DNA of 61,908 bases from Phycisphaeraceae bacterium (GTDB lineage: Bacteria > Planctomycetota > Phycisphaerae > Phycisphaerales > Zrk34). Made by a program: the position numbers and the translations under genes. The stretch covers positions 1 through 61,908 of the forward strand of contig JANQQT010000300.1 in NCBI GenBank assembly GCA_028284925.1. Reading direction: 5' to 3'. Within the stretch, counting starts at the first letter, position 1; each line of letters begins with the position of its first letter. Shown piece by piece: positions 1-8,947 of this stretch. The notes under the pieces were generated by a model that was not told the DNA's origin, did not search any database, and worked only from the letters and a program-made list of their open reading frames with translations.

Positions 1-438
1 GACCTTGAGACGACGGCGGCGGCGATCACCGCTGCGGAAACCGGGCACCTTGTGTTGTCGACATTGCATACCAACTCGGCGGCTTCGACAGTTGATCGAA
101 TTATCGATATGTATCCTGCAACTCAGCAGAACCAGATTCGATCCATGTTGGCCAATACTTTGCAGGCGGTTATCTCGCAGACATTGTTCAGGCGAACGGA
201 TCAGAAGGGTATGTGTCCGGCGATTGAGGTCATGTTGGCGACGAGCGCGGTGCGTAACCTGATTCGTGAAGCGCGGACCTTTGAAATTCCAAACGTAATT
301 GAGACGAACCGTTCGATGGGGATGATCACGCTTGACAACGCGATTGCGCAGCTGTTCTACAACGGCATGATCAGTCGCGAGGATGCGATAGGCCAGGCTG
401 CGCATCCTGAGAAACTGGAGCGGATGTTGGCAGCGTAA
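1..438 (+). CDS. pilT: Type IV pilus retraction ATPase PilT, C-terminal part (5' truncated)
   Basis: The reading frame is open from base 1, so the gene begins outside the window and only about 145 C-terminal residues are present. It starts with DLETTAAAITAAETGHLV followed by LHTNSA, the conserved Walker-B-adjacent and His-box region of PilT/GspE hexameric ATPases. The RNLIREARTFEIPN and MITLDNAIAQLF segments match the PilT C-terminal domain. PilT powers pilus retraction at the cytoplasmic face of the inner membrane. PilC follows 64 bases downstream, which supports the pilus assignment. PilB or another GspE-type ATPase is less likely because of the NVIET and MITLD motifs, which are typical of PilT. 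Confidence 0.93.
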   Translation, partial: DLETTAAAITAAETGHLVLSTLHTNSAASTVDRIIDMYPATQQNQIRSMLANTLQAVISQTLFRRTDQKGMCPAIEVMLATSAVRNLIREARTFEIPNVIETNRSMGMITLDNAIAQLFYNGMISREDAIGQAAHPEKLERMLAA

Positions 439-502
439 ATCTTGGCTTGATGTAATGCCCTTGAGCAAGAGCGGGGATTGATGAAGAAGCAGGATACGGA
501 TT

Positions 503-1723
503 ATGCCGCATTATAAGTATCAGATACAAGGCTCGGACGGAAAGATGTCGGTAGGTACATTGTCGGCGGAGTCGGCGATGGCGGCGGCAAATTCCCTGCG
601 CCAACAGGGTCGCGTGTTGGGTCTAGTGCCGGTTGAAGTATCCAAGACGTCGCTGGGCGAGAAGCTGAAAGCGATGAACTACACATCCGGGCCGACCGTC
701 AAGGATGTGTTGAACTTTACGACGCAGTTGGCGGTGATGATTCGGGCGGGCATCAGTATTCGTGTGGCCATTGAGGGTATTGCGGAGCAGGCTTCAAACC
801 TGAAGTTTCGAGAGATTTTGACACAGATCAAGCAGGATGTTGAGGGCGGTAAGCCGTTTTCAGATGCTTTGGCGCGTCATCCCAAATGCTTTGATACGTT
901 GTATGTTAATATGGTCCGGGCATCTGAAATGTCAGGTTCATTTGCGCGTATGCTGGATCGTATTGCCGCGTATATGGCGCAGCAGGCGGAGACGCGCGCC
1001 ATGGTGCGTGGGGCGATGATCTATCCGGCCGTGATTATGACGATGGCGGTGGGAACAACGATATTTCTATTGACCTTTGTGTTGCCAAAGTTCGCCTCGG
1101 TGTTTAAGGGTAAGGAAGCGGTTTTGCCCTGGCCGACGACGTTCCTGATGGGGTTGTCAGAATTTATGGTCAACTTCTGGTATCTGGTGGTTGCCGGTAT
1201 TGTGGTAGGCCTGGGCGGTTTTATTGCGTTTATTCATACTGAGATTGGGCGACTATGGTGGCATCGGACGCAGTTACAGATTCCATTGCTGAAGAAGATG
1301 TTTCGCGCGCTGTACATTTCGCGATCCCTTCACACGATGGGTGAGTTGGTGAATGCGGGTGTGCCGATGTTGGATACACTTGCGATTACGGGAGATATTT
1401 CAGGGAATGCGTTGTACAAACGCATGTGGCGTGCGGTGTATGGCTCGGTGAAGCAGGGTAAGCAGATATCGTCGACGCTGGCGAAATCGCCGTTATTGCC
1501 GAAGTCGGTTACACAGATGATCGGGGCTGGTGAGGAATCCGGTAAGTTGGGCGAGGTGTTGGACGAGGTGTCTGCCTATTACGCGAAGCAACTTCGCGAG
1601 GTCATCAAGATGGTGACGGGTTTGATTGAGCCGATCATGATTCTGTTGATGGGTACGATCGTCGGGTTTATTGCAATGGCGATTATCCTTCCGATCTTCA
1701 AGCTGTCGAGTCTGGTGAAGTAG
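503..1723 (+). CDS. pilC: Type IV pilus inner-membrane platform protein PilC (GspF family)
   Basis: The 406-residue product has the length and two-repeat architecture of PilC/GspF, with T2SSF domains at about residues 70-195 and 272-395. Three hydrophobic segments sit near residues 170-195, 220-245 and 376-400. Conserved features include the QLAVMIRAGI start of the first repeat and GEESGKLGEVL in the second. PilC is the inner-membrane platform that couples the PilB and PilT motors to pilin polymerisation or removal. An AGGA lies nine bases before the chosen ATG. The gene sits between pilT and prepilin-like genes on the same strand, as in a pilus operon. A GspF of a type II secretion system is possible on sequence alone, but the neighbours favour the pilus. 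Confidence 0.93.
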   Translation: MPHYKYQIQGSDGKMSVGTLSAESAMAAANSLRQQGRVLGLVPVEVSKTSLGEKLKAMNYTSGPTVKDVLNFTTQLAVMIRAGISIRVAIEGIAEQASNLKFREILTQIKQDVEGGKPFSDALARHPKCFDTLYVNMVRASEMSGSFARMLDRIAAYMAQQAETRAMVRGAMIYPAVIMTMAVGTTIFLLTFVLPKFASVFKGKEAVLPWPTTFLMGLSEFMVNFWYLVVAGIVVGLGGFIAFIHTEIGRLWWHRTQLQIPLLKKMFRALYISRSLHTMGELVNAGVPMLDTLAITGDISGNALYKRMWRAVYGSVKQGKQISSTLAKSPLLPKSVTQMIGAGEESGKLGEVLDEVSAYYAKQLREVIKMVTGLIEPIMILLMGTIVGFIAMAIILPIFKLSSLVK

Positions 1724-1795
1724 GACATGGGGTAAATAGGTGAAATAGCCCGGTAAAGATTTGCATAGGCAGTATTTATATCGGAAGTTGTTAAT

Positions 1796-2374
1796 ATGGG
1801 ACATCTGGGTAAAACAGTTCGACCAAGGGCACGCCGGGGTCAGCGATGTATTTCGAGTGGTACGGGTGGTTTTACACTGATTGAATCGATTTTAACGATT
1901 GTGATTGTGGGTGTAGGTGTGTTGGCGATTGTTCAGGCTCAGCAGGCGTATCACCAGCAGAACAACTTTTCGCAGCGTGTGGGGACGGCATTAATGTTGG
2001 CGAATGAGATGCGGGAGGTGACGTTGAACTTGCCTCAACATGACCCGATCACAGGGGCAGCGTTCTGGGGCCCTGAGGCTAATGAGCCGGGGTATGAACA
2101 GTACGATGATCTGGATGATTTTGATGGTGGGGAAGGTAACGGGACAACGTTTGATCCGCCGATTAGTGCGAATCGATTGCCGATACCGAACATGACCGGG
2201 TGGTCGCAGAAGGTAACGGTAGAGAATGTATTGGAGAATTATGTCAGTGGCACGGCCGTTCCTGATTTGTCCACGGATGTGGTGCGAATCACCACGCAGG
2301 TGTTTTATCAGGGGCCGAATGACAATGAACCGACGGAGATCACACGTATGAGCTGGATTCGTGCGGGCGGTTAA
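1796..2374 (+). CDS. Type IV prepilin-like protein (PilV-like minor pilin)
   Basis: The 192-residue protein has a basic leader of 25 residues ending in TGG, then FTLIE at residues 26-30 and a hydrophobic helix. This is the prepilin peptidase (PilD) site with the conserved Glu at mature position 5. The rest is an acidic, mostly non-helical domain without a motif I recognise. GGAAG lies nine bases before the ATG. It is followed by PilX-like and PilW-like genes, so it probably acts as a minor pilin that primes pilus assembly. The leader is longer than in most Gram-negative pilins. PilV is suggested by gene order and by the N-terminal region only. Confidence 0.85.
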   Translation: MGHLGKTVRPRARRGQRCISSGTGGFTLIESILTIVIVGVGVLAIVQAQQAYHQQNNFSQRVGTALMLANEMREVTLNLPQHDPITGAAFWGPEANEPGYEQYDDLDDFDGGEGNGTTFDPPISANRLPIPNMTGWSQKVTVENVLENYVSGTAVPDLSTDVVRITTQVFYQGPNDNEPTEITRMSWIRAGG

Positions 2375-2457
2375 GAGGCTACGGTGAAATCATGAAGGTG
2401 GGTCGGCTGGTGTGAAATAGCGTGTAGGTTAAATGAGCATGCAAGAGGAGTATTAAG

Positions 2458-4734
2458 ATGAAGGTTACAACCCGAAATCGAGGCGTCGCGGCGATCATGG
2501 CGATGATGTTTCTTGTGATTTTCGGGTCGCTGGCTGCGGCGATGGCGATTGTGTCGCAGGGTAACCTTCGTACGGCCAATACATTTCAATCTGTGAATCG
2601 TGCGCTTGCGGCTTCGGAGACGGGCATTAAGTACTTTAACTTCCGATTGGCGCAGATTGCATCCACAATCCTGACGACGAAGGGTGAAATTGATGAGGAT
2701 ATGGCGGATCAGCTTTGGCCGGTGTTGAGGGACAATTTGATCGCGGAGATGGGGTATGAGCTTCATAATGAACAGCCGTATAATCTGGTTCATTCGGAGC
2801 ATTTGATATTGGGCCAGACGCCGGTGGAAGCGGCGACGGGAGCGCCGACTTTCCAGATCGAGTTGCAGCGTCATCCGATAGCGAATGAGAATTATGATGA
2901 TGAGCGATACAATCGAGCGCCTTTCAATGTCAATGATGGGGACAATAAATTCACGACGGATGGGTATGCGGTTTCAAGTGTAAATCCGATTATCGGTACG
3001 TGGGTCCGAATAAAGTCGATTGGTCGTGATGGAACTTATCAGCGGTCCGTCCAGAAGGAATTTCGAATTGATAAGAAGATTCGATTTGCGATTCTCTCGC
3101 GTTCGCGTGTGATGATTGGTCGAAACGTGATGATCAAAGGGACGGTGGCGAGTAACTTCACGCATACGGACATGAAGAACGGCCACCCGGTTCAGATGCG
3201 GGATAACTTTTACGGTTTGAATTCGGCGTTGGATGATTCGTTGAACGATTTAGCTGCGTATTTGATAGACAATGACATTGATGGGGATAATCGTGTCCGT
3301 GTGGCGGATGCGCGGGAGGCAGGAAATCTTGCGGATGCCGCGACCATGGACAGGAATGGGGATGGGTATGTCGACAGTTATGACCTGTTCCTGCTGCAGT
3401 ACGATGCGGATGAAGACGGTTCACTCACGATGAGTGAGTTTTCCGAAGGTAGTTCGCTGGTCGATGAGCATCTGTGGCAATTGATCAACGAGTTCAAGTA
3501 TCCGGCAGGGACGAAGTTTGATTGGGCCCAAATGAAAGTTTTGCCGCCTGGTGAGTCGACCTGGGTGGATGCGACGGATGATATGTCGTCGATCAGCGAT
3601 GATGATAATTATGCAAAGATCCAAGGCGCGATCGCGATGACGGCGACGAAGGACGCTTGGGAGGCAGGGGCGGCGGGCGGACCATATCAGAACTATTTCA
3701 AGGGGTCGATCGCATCGGATGATCCGGATGATGTTCCATTAACGTTTGATGCCAATTCGCAGGATACACCTGGGTTTGGGCCGGACGATTTTGATTTAAC
3801 CACGTATGACAATCTGGCGACTGGCGCCTTTGCGGATCAGGTAGCAAATGCGACGCCTAATGACCAGAGTTCGGCGGCGACCTATACGCCGGCCAGCACC
3901 AGTACGCTGGAATCGGTTCCGTTCAACTCGCCGCATCCCTATGATTATTATGAGCGGCCTATTTACACGAACTACGTCTTCAATAATGTTCGGATTCCCA
4001 AAGGAACGAATGCGCTGTTTGTTAATTGTCTATTCATTGGGGTGACGTTTATTGAAACGGAAACGGATAATTCTGATCCAAATTACAACTATGCGGGCAT
4101 GCAGGAGGCGGATGGGTCACTGAAGTACTCTAATCTGACTGCATTGGTTAACGGGGAAGAAGTGGCGGATACGAAGCCCTTTGGCAATAACATTCGTTTT
4201 CACGATTGTCGGTTTGAAGGAATGGTTTCTACGAATGCGCCGCAGGCGTTTACGCACGTGCGTAACAAGATTCAGTTTACGGGCAAGACGAATTTTGACA
4301 CGCAGGCTGATTCGTTGAGCGAAAGTGAGAAGGATCTGGCGGAGAAGTCTACGTTGATGATGCCACACTTCTCGGTGGATATGGGGCCGTTTATTGAGCC
4401 CGAATCGCCAACTGAGATCGTCAAACTCGATGGTACGATCGTGGCGGGGATTCTGGATGTTCGCGGTAAGGCTTATATCGACGGTGCGATCATTTCGACA
4501 TATGAGCCGACGCCTGGCGAGGGTGCGCTTTCGCAGGGTGGTAATCCGGCAAACTTTAACACGACGATTGGTTATTTCGAATCGAGTGCGGGTGATGCGG
4601 AGGCGGAGATTCCCGATGGGGGATATGGCAAGATTGTGATTCGGTATGATCCGAATCGGGCACTGCCTGATGGGATTAACGGGCCGATTGAAGTGCGTGC
4701 GGACAACGATACCTATTACGAGGGAGGTGGATGA
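2458..4734 (+). CDS. Large PilX-like pilus assembly protein with three EF-hand loops
   Basis: The 758-residue protein begins with a short basic stretch and a hydrophobic helix (residues 9-33, RGVAAIMAMMFLVIFGS), then NRALAASETG, as in PilX-type proteins that are not processed at a classic prepilin site. It is several times longer than PilX. Residues 273-284, 298-309 and 316-327 are three canonical 12-residue EF-hand calcium loops (D-x-D-x-D, D-x-N-x-D, D-x-D-x-D, each ending in Asp or Glu). The remainder is an acidic region of unknown fold. AAGAGGAG precedes the ATG. The stop overlaps the next start (ATGA), which implies translational coupling to the PilW-like gene. The PilX call rests on the N-terminus and gene order; the calcium role is inferred. 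Confidence 0.8.
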   Translation: MKVTTRNRGVAAIMAMMFLVIFGSLAAAMAIVSQGNLRTANTFQSVNRALAASETGIKYFNFRLAQIASTILTTKGEIDEDMADQLWPVLRDNLIAEMGYELHNEQPYNLVHSEHLILGQTPVEAATGAPTFQIELQRHPIANENYDDERYNRAPFNVNDGDNKFTTDGYAVSSVNPIIGTWVRIKSIGRDGTYQRSVQKEFRIDKKIRFAILSRSRVMIGRNVMIKGTVASNFTHTDMKNGHPVQMRDNFYGLNSALDDSLNDLAAYLIDNDIDGDNRVRVADAREAGNLADAATMDRNGDGYVDSYDLFLLQYDADEDGSLTMSEFSEGSSLVDEHLWQLINEFKYPAGTKFDWAQMKVLPPGESTWVDATDDMSSISDDDNYAKIQGAIAMTATKDAWEAGAAGGPYQNYFKGSIASDDPDDVPLTFDANSQDTPGFGPDDFDLTTYDNLATGAFADQVANATPNDQSSAATYTPASTSTLESVPFNSPHPYDYYERPIYTNYVFNNVRIPKGTNALFVNCLFIGVTFIETETDNSDPNYNYAGMQEADGSLKYSNLTALVNGEEVADTKPFGNNIRFHDCRFEGMVSTNAPQAFTHVRNKIQFTGKTNFDTQADSLSESEKDLAEKSTLMMPHFSVDMGPFIEPESPTEIVKLDGTIVAGILDVRGKAYIDGAIISTYEPTPGEGALSQGGNPANFNTTIGYFESSAGDAEAEIPDGGYGKIVIRYDPNRALPDGINGPIEVRADNDTYYEGGG

Positions 4735-5408
4735 TGCGAAGGTGTTCGAGGTATCGTGACCTCGCGCGAAGCAGGTTGAGTTCGGCGAAGCGTCGAGTGG
4801 CAGGGTTGAGTATCGTAGAGTTATTGCTTTCGTTGGCGATAACGGCTGTGCTTTTGACGGCGATTACGATGGCATTGAATGCTTCGTTCTATGCGTACGC
4901 GACGGCGGCCGAGTCGGCATCTACACAATCGACGAGTCGTATTGTGATGCAGCGGGTTCTGCATACGATTCGTTCGAGTACGCTGCATGATGCTTATGAC
5001 CCGAGTGATCCGAATGTTGGTTTGGGAAATCCGGCTGATCCCCCCGTTCAGTCCGTCGGGATGATCATGGAGACACATCAGGGTAAGACGTTACGTATCT
5101 GGTGGGCGGTGAATGGAAGTTATAATGATCCCGATCTGGGTGATTTGTATGTGCAAATGGATTTGAACACGCCACAGGCTTTGCTGGATCGCGTACGGAT
5201 TCAGCGTACTGCAATCGGCGGCGAGCCTTATGTGTTTACGTTGGCATCGCGCAATTCGTCTGAGGGATTACTGTTGCAACGGGCAACGGTGGACATTACT
5301 GCGGAAGCCGGGGCGGATTCAACATTAGCCCTGGAAGATGCGCAGGGGGCGGCGAGCGATGTACGGTTGGTTGCGTCGGCGATTCCGAGGAAGAACCTTG
5401 AAGAATGA
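4731..5408 (+). CDS. Type IV prepilin-like protein (PilW-like minor pilin)
   Basis: The 225-residue product has a very basic leader of 25 residues ending in Gly25, followed by LSIVE at residues 26-30 and a hydrophobic segment (LLLSLAITAVLLTAI). Glu30 is mature position 5, so this is a PilD substrate. The N-terminal helix continues into a Ser/Thr-rich stretch with RIVMQRVLHTIRSS, typical of PilW-type minor pilins. The start overlaps the stop of the preceding gene. Two ATG codons are adjacent at 4731 and 4734 and either could be used. It is the last gene of the pilus cluster; the next gene is on the other strand. Confidence 0.83.
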   Translation: MMRRCSRYRDLARSRLSSAKRRVAGLSIVELLLSLAITAVLLTAITMALNASFYAYATAAESASTQSTSRIVMQRVLHTIRSSTLHDAYDPSDPNVGLGNPADPPVQSVGMIMETHQGKTLRIWWAVNGSYNDPDLGDLYVQMDLNTPQALLDRVRIQRTAIGGEPYVFTLASRNSSEGLLLQRATVDITAEAGADSTLALEDAQGAASDVRLVASAIPRKNLEE

Positions 5409-5558
5409 GAGTTTGTTCTGGAGGGTCGTTTCCAGAGAGGCCATAGGAATCTAGTGTGGTTTACGCTGTTCGATCTTTGTTGTGGATAACCCGACGTCGA
5501 TGTATTGTCCATGAATGTTCTTTCGAGTGAACTGTATGGCCCGTCGGGTTGTTGGCAG

Positions 5559-6803
5559 TCATTTCTTGATATCGAAGCAATAGATGATGTCCTGATCACG
5601 TAAATAGAGCTTTCCGTTGGCGATGGTGGGGTGGGTCCAGATTCGCCCGGCACGGCTTCGGATTTCGCTTTGTGGTGAAAGCGTGAACCGGCCGTGTTCT
5701 TTCCAGCCCTTGGTGGAAGGCTCGAGCAGGACAACTGTCCCATCACTTTCTGAAATACAGTAGAAGCGATTATCAGCATATGCGATGGCGCCTTTGCCGA
5801 GTTTGCGTCGTTCGCGCCATGCGGAACTTCCGGTTTTTATGCTTTGGGCGTTCCATCCGCCCCTATCACTGTAGCCGAATAGGTGGTCGCCCAGCAGGAT
5901 CACACCGCCGTGATGGTTGACCATGTCCTTGCTTTCCCAGACATCCGTGGGGTTGTTGTTTCCGATCTTGACGAGTTTGGATCCAACACCATAGCCGGAG
6001 CTTATATAGACGTGACCTTTGTGGTAAATGGGCGTAGGGATGACGGCCGTTCGACCGCCCCAGCTTGATCGCCACAGGACTTTTCCCGTACCAGCGTCTA
6101 CTCCCGCGAGCGTTTTTTGTGTGAGCTGAATGTATTGTCGTTTTCTATTGTGTACGGCGACGATTGGGGAGGAGTACTGCGCGCCGTCCGTCCAGTCTTT
6201 GCTTCGCCAAAGCACATTGCCTGTGGATTTGTCCAGAGCGGCGAGCGTGCCTTTCTTTCCGCCGGGTGTGCAGATTACTTTATTTCCATCGATAAGCACG
6301 GACTCGGTGTAGCCCCAGCCCGGGACGCGTCCGCCGAGATCATCGGTGAGGCTTTTGGACCAAATCTTTTTTCCGGTTTTTGCATTGACGCAGATCAGAT
6401 TTCCGCGTCCGCCCAGGGCATAGACGCGGTCGCCATCGACGGTTGGTGTGCATCGTGGGCCGTCACCCCAGTGATTACCGAGGATGGATCCGACTTGTGC
6501 TGTCCAGACTTCATCGCTATTGGTCGCATCCAGGCAGATCAGGATGGTCTTTCCAGCGCGTGTGCCGAGTGTGTAGAGTCGGTTGCCGACAACGGCCATA
6601 CCGGAGTAGCCTTTGCCGGCGGATTGATACATCCAGAGTTTGTCCGGTCCTTTGGCGGGCCATTTCTGGAGAAGGCCCTTTTCCTTGGAGATGTCGGTGC
6701 GATCGGCGCCTCGCCAGCCCGGCCAGTCACCGGCAGATGCTTTTGGGGTGATGCCGGAAAGACAAATGGCTATCAGGGAAACCAACATCAGACGGCTGGA
6801 CAT
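5559..6803 (-). CDS. Secreted PQQ-like beta-propeller repeat protein
   Basis: The 414-residue product carries a Sec signal peptide (about residues 1-24, ending ASAG) and starts its mature part with DWPGWRGADR, the usual opening of planctomycetal PQQ-like proteins. Repeats containing GxxxAL or CVNAKTGKKIWS and DKSTGNVLWRS-type blades run through the whole chain, indicating a WD40/quinoprotein-like propeller. No quinone-binding disulfide or calcium-site residues are evident, so it is probably structural or a sugar/ligand-binding scaffold rather than an alcohol dehydrogenase. It stands alone between the pilus operon and the PEP-CTERM gene. The substrate cannot be told from the sequence. Confidence 0.85.
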   Translation of the reverse strand: MSSRLMLVSLIAICLSGITPKASAGDWPGWRGADRTDISKEKGLLQKWPAKGPDKLWMYQSAGKGYSGMAVVGNRLYTLGTRAGKTILICLDATNSDEVWTAQVGSILGNHWGDGPRCTPTVDGDRVYALGGRGNLICVNAKTGKKIWSKSLTDDLGGRVPGWGYTESVLIDGNKVICTPGGKKGTLAALDKSTGNVLWRSKDWTDGAQYSSPIVAVHNRKRQYIQLTQKTLAGVDAGTGKVLWRSSWGGRTAVIPTPIYHKGHVYISSGYGVGSKLVKIGNNNPTDVWESKDMVNHHGGVILLGDHLFGYSDRGGWNAQSIKTGSSAWRERRKLGKGAIAYADNRFYCISESDGTVVLLEPSTKGWKEHGRFTLSPQSEIRSRAGRIWTHPTIANGKLYLRDQDIIYCFDIKK

Positions 6804-6975
6804 GGTTCTTTTCCTTTCGGTAGTGTAGTTGGGTTTTATCCAATTGGATGTTGAGATTATATATGGGATTGGACCTTGGTGGATTTGTTTTTTGTCATCC
6901 CGGCATTGCTGTTACAGAACATGTCCGCGTGGCGGGCATTGTAGTTTGTTTATTTAGAAGTGGATTTGGCGCCAA

Positions 6976-8523
6976 TTATCGTTTGCGTCGAATCAGTAGC
7001 ATGAGAGAGGAGGCCAAAGTCAAAAGTGTTCCAGGTTCGGGGATACCGATGGCCGATGCCTGAGCGAGATCGCCAATGCCGGCTCCGAAATTGGATTGGA
7101 TGATGTGGAAATCGAATCCATCAACGTCTCCGTCACCATCCATATCGCCATCGGAGCGGGTGGCATTGTCTTGCATGCCGAAGTTTAGACTCCAGATTGC
7201 AATGTCGTCATCATCGACGAATCCATTTCCGTCCGCATCACCATCGATTGGGGGTGGCGGTGCGGGGATCCCGATGAACTGAATGTTGTCAAAGTCGTAT
7301 CGTTCGGATCCTTGCGATGAATTGGAGAAGGAACTTATGACGAGTATTGCTTCTGTCCAGGCGTCAGGTAGTTCCGCGGCGTAGAGCAGGTAGCCAGCGC
7401 CTTTGACGGAGTCAATGTCGTTGTTGTCGAAGTCAATCAGATCAACTTCTTCCGAGCCATTGGTAGCAAATACACGAACGAAGTCACCGGGCTCATATGA
7501 GGTGTCTCTTATTTGCATGTCAAGCGAAACAATCGCATCAGTGATGTTGGCGAGGCTGACGGTGTCGAAGACGGTTTGACCTTCGACGCTTCGGTGAAAG
7601 AGGACGGGAGATGTGGGTGTGGTGGATGTATTGGTGACGGCGATTGCGGGATTGACACCGCCTGCGGCGGGCGTGGGTGACGAGATAAAACCGAGTTCCT
7701 GAAAGGGTGGGTTGGAGCCAGCGACATAGTCTGTGTCGCCGATGGCAGGTTCATCGAAGTTGGTGAATGCGAGGGTGACGTGATCGGAAGATCGTGCGAC
7801 GCGGGAAAGTGTACCCGAGGCGACGAGTGTTCCGTTGGCTGCGACGCTGACTGTGGCGTTTTGGCCGAGGTCTTCCGGTGTCAGGACGACCTCATCGAAG
7901 CTCAGTGGGAGAGTCAGGTTGACATCGTATCGTGCGATGGGGCCGGTAAAGGTTGGGGAAGAGATGATAACGACACCTGTTGCGTCGGTTGTAGCGGTGA
8001 TGGGCGCTTCGTCCAGTTCGATGGAAGTTGGATCTACAAGAAGTGCCAGAAAGCCTGTGGGAGTGGCGTCAAACGTACCGCCGTTAAGAGTAACCTCATG
8101 TTGGTTGGTGGGAAATTCATATCGACCTGCCGGTCCCACTTGCGTAATCGTGCCGGGGGGCGATGGCGTGGAGGGTTGTGCCTGGATTTGCGTGCTTTCA
8201 ACATTAAATCCTCCGGCTAGTCCGAAATTCAGGCTGAGGTCAATTGGCTCAATCGATATTCGTCCGCCCGCGAGCGTAATCTCGGACAGGTCGGCTGTCT
8301 GGTTGTTTGAGAGAAAGGGTTCAAGATCTATAAATATGTTTCCGCTCGCAGTCGTGGTGTCTGTGTCTGAATCGCTAAGGTCTCCCGAGGCAGTAATGGT
8401 GAGTTCAATGGTGTTTCTGGATGGTGTGGGTGAGACCAGTTCGAGATCGACTAGCGCTCCGTGCGCGACTTGTGCCAAGGCGAGGAGGCATGCGATCGAA
8501 CCGAGCGTGTAAATACTTTTCAT
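6976..8523 (-). CDS. Exported dockerin-like protein with PEP-CTERM sorting signal
   Basis: I place the start at 8523 (MKSIYTLGS), 35 codons inside the longest open frame, because it is preceded by AAAGAGAA and begins a clear signal peptide ending VAHG. The 515-residue protein is Thr/Ser/Asp-rich and ends with IPEPGTLL, a hydrophobic helix and RRKR, which is a PEP-CTERM signal for exosortase-dependent sorting. Before it lie two dockerin-like calcium repeats (DADGNGFVDDDD and DMDGDGDVDGFD). The body contains beta-rich segments resembling cohesin or adhesin-type domains. It is probably an outer-surface or extracellular-matrix protein. No exosortase gene is in the window. Confidence 0.85.
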   Translation of the reverse strand: MKSIYTLGSIACLLALAQVAHGALVDLELVSPTPSRNTIELTITASGDLSDSDTDTTTASGNIFIDLEPFLSNNQTADLSEITLAGGRISIEPIDLSLNFGLAGGFNVESTQIQAQPSTPSPPGTITQVGPAGRYEFPTNQHEVTLNGGTFDATPTGFLALLVDPTSIELDEAPITATTDATGVVIISSPTFTGPIARYDVNLTLPLSFDEVVLTPEDLGQNATVSVAANGTLVASGTLSRVARSSDHVTLAFTNFDEPAIGDTDYVAGSNPPFQELGFISSPTPAAGGVNPAIAVTNTSTTPTSPVLFHRSVEGQTVFDTVSLANITDAIVSLDMQIRDTSYEPGDFVRVFATNGSEEVDLIDFDNNDIDSVKGAGYLLYAAELPDAWTEAILVISSFSNSSQGSERYDFDNIQFIGIPAPPPPIDGDADGNGFVDDDDIAIWSLNFGMQDNATRSDGDMDGDGDVDGFDFHIIQSNFGAGIGDLAQASAIGIPEPGTLLTLASSLMLLIRRKR

Positions 8524-8947
8524 CGGTTTCTCTTTTTTCAGGAGTGTAGGGAATTGTGCATGTACGTACGATTTACCCACGACCGATATTATCTGTTTTC
8601 TTGTTTGGAGACGCAAGGGAATAGTCAAAATTACCTTGCTTGAACGCCTGTTTTTTCATACTCGATTTTACGTTTGCAGGTTGCGAATCCGGGTTAATCG
8701 TCAAATTCGAACCAGACATGGCTGTACGGTCGTCCTCCAGCGAATTTTGAAGGATTATTTTCAGGGAGGCGTAACGTCGAAGCCGATTTTACCAATTGAA
8801 TGCTGTAAGCGTATCCCCAAGTGAATCTGAAAACTGAATAGTCGAATGACAGACAAACGGCAAATTGTTTGCAAGCAATGTATGTGGGCGTATAAAATGC
8901 AGGTGTTCGGTTCTCGTTTTTTTGAGTTGTAATTCTGAGGCGTATGT
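8524..8947. other. 424-bp divergent intergenic region without a gene
   Basis: This stretch separates the start of the PEP-CTERM gene (minus strand) from the DUF1501 gene (plus strand), so it should hold promoters for both. It is more AT-rich than the flanking genes. Short open frames here overlap the DUF1501 start on the opposite strand, have no ribosome site and no recognisable motif, so I do not call them. A sigma-70-like promoter for the plus-strand gene is listed separately. Confidence 0.6.
8869..8896 (+). promoter_or_regulatory. Predicted sigma-70-like promoter of the DUF1501 gene
   Basis: TTGCAA at 8869-8874 and TATAAA at 8891-8896 are separated by 16 bases. They match the -35 and -10 consensus in four and five of six positions. 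Transcription would begin near 8903, about 45 bases before the DUF1501 ATG. This is a pattern match only. Confidence 0.42.

Noticed and set aside
5409-5558. CTGGA/TTCCAG hairpin as terminator of the pilus operon
   Set aside because: Weak stem and no T-run.
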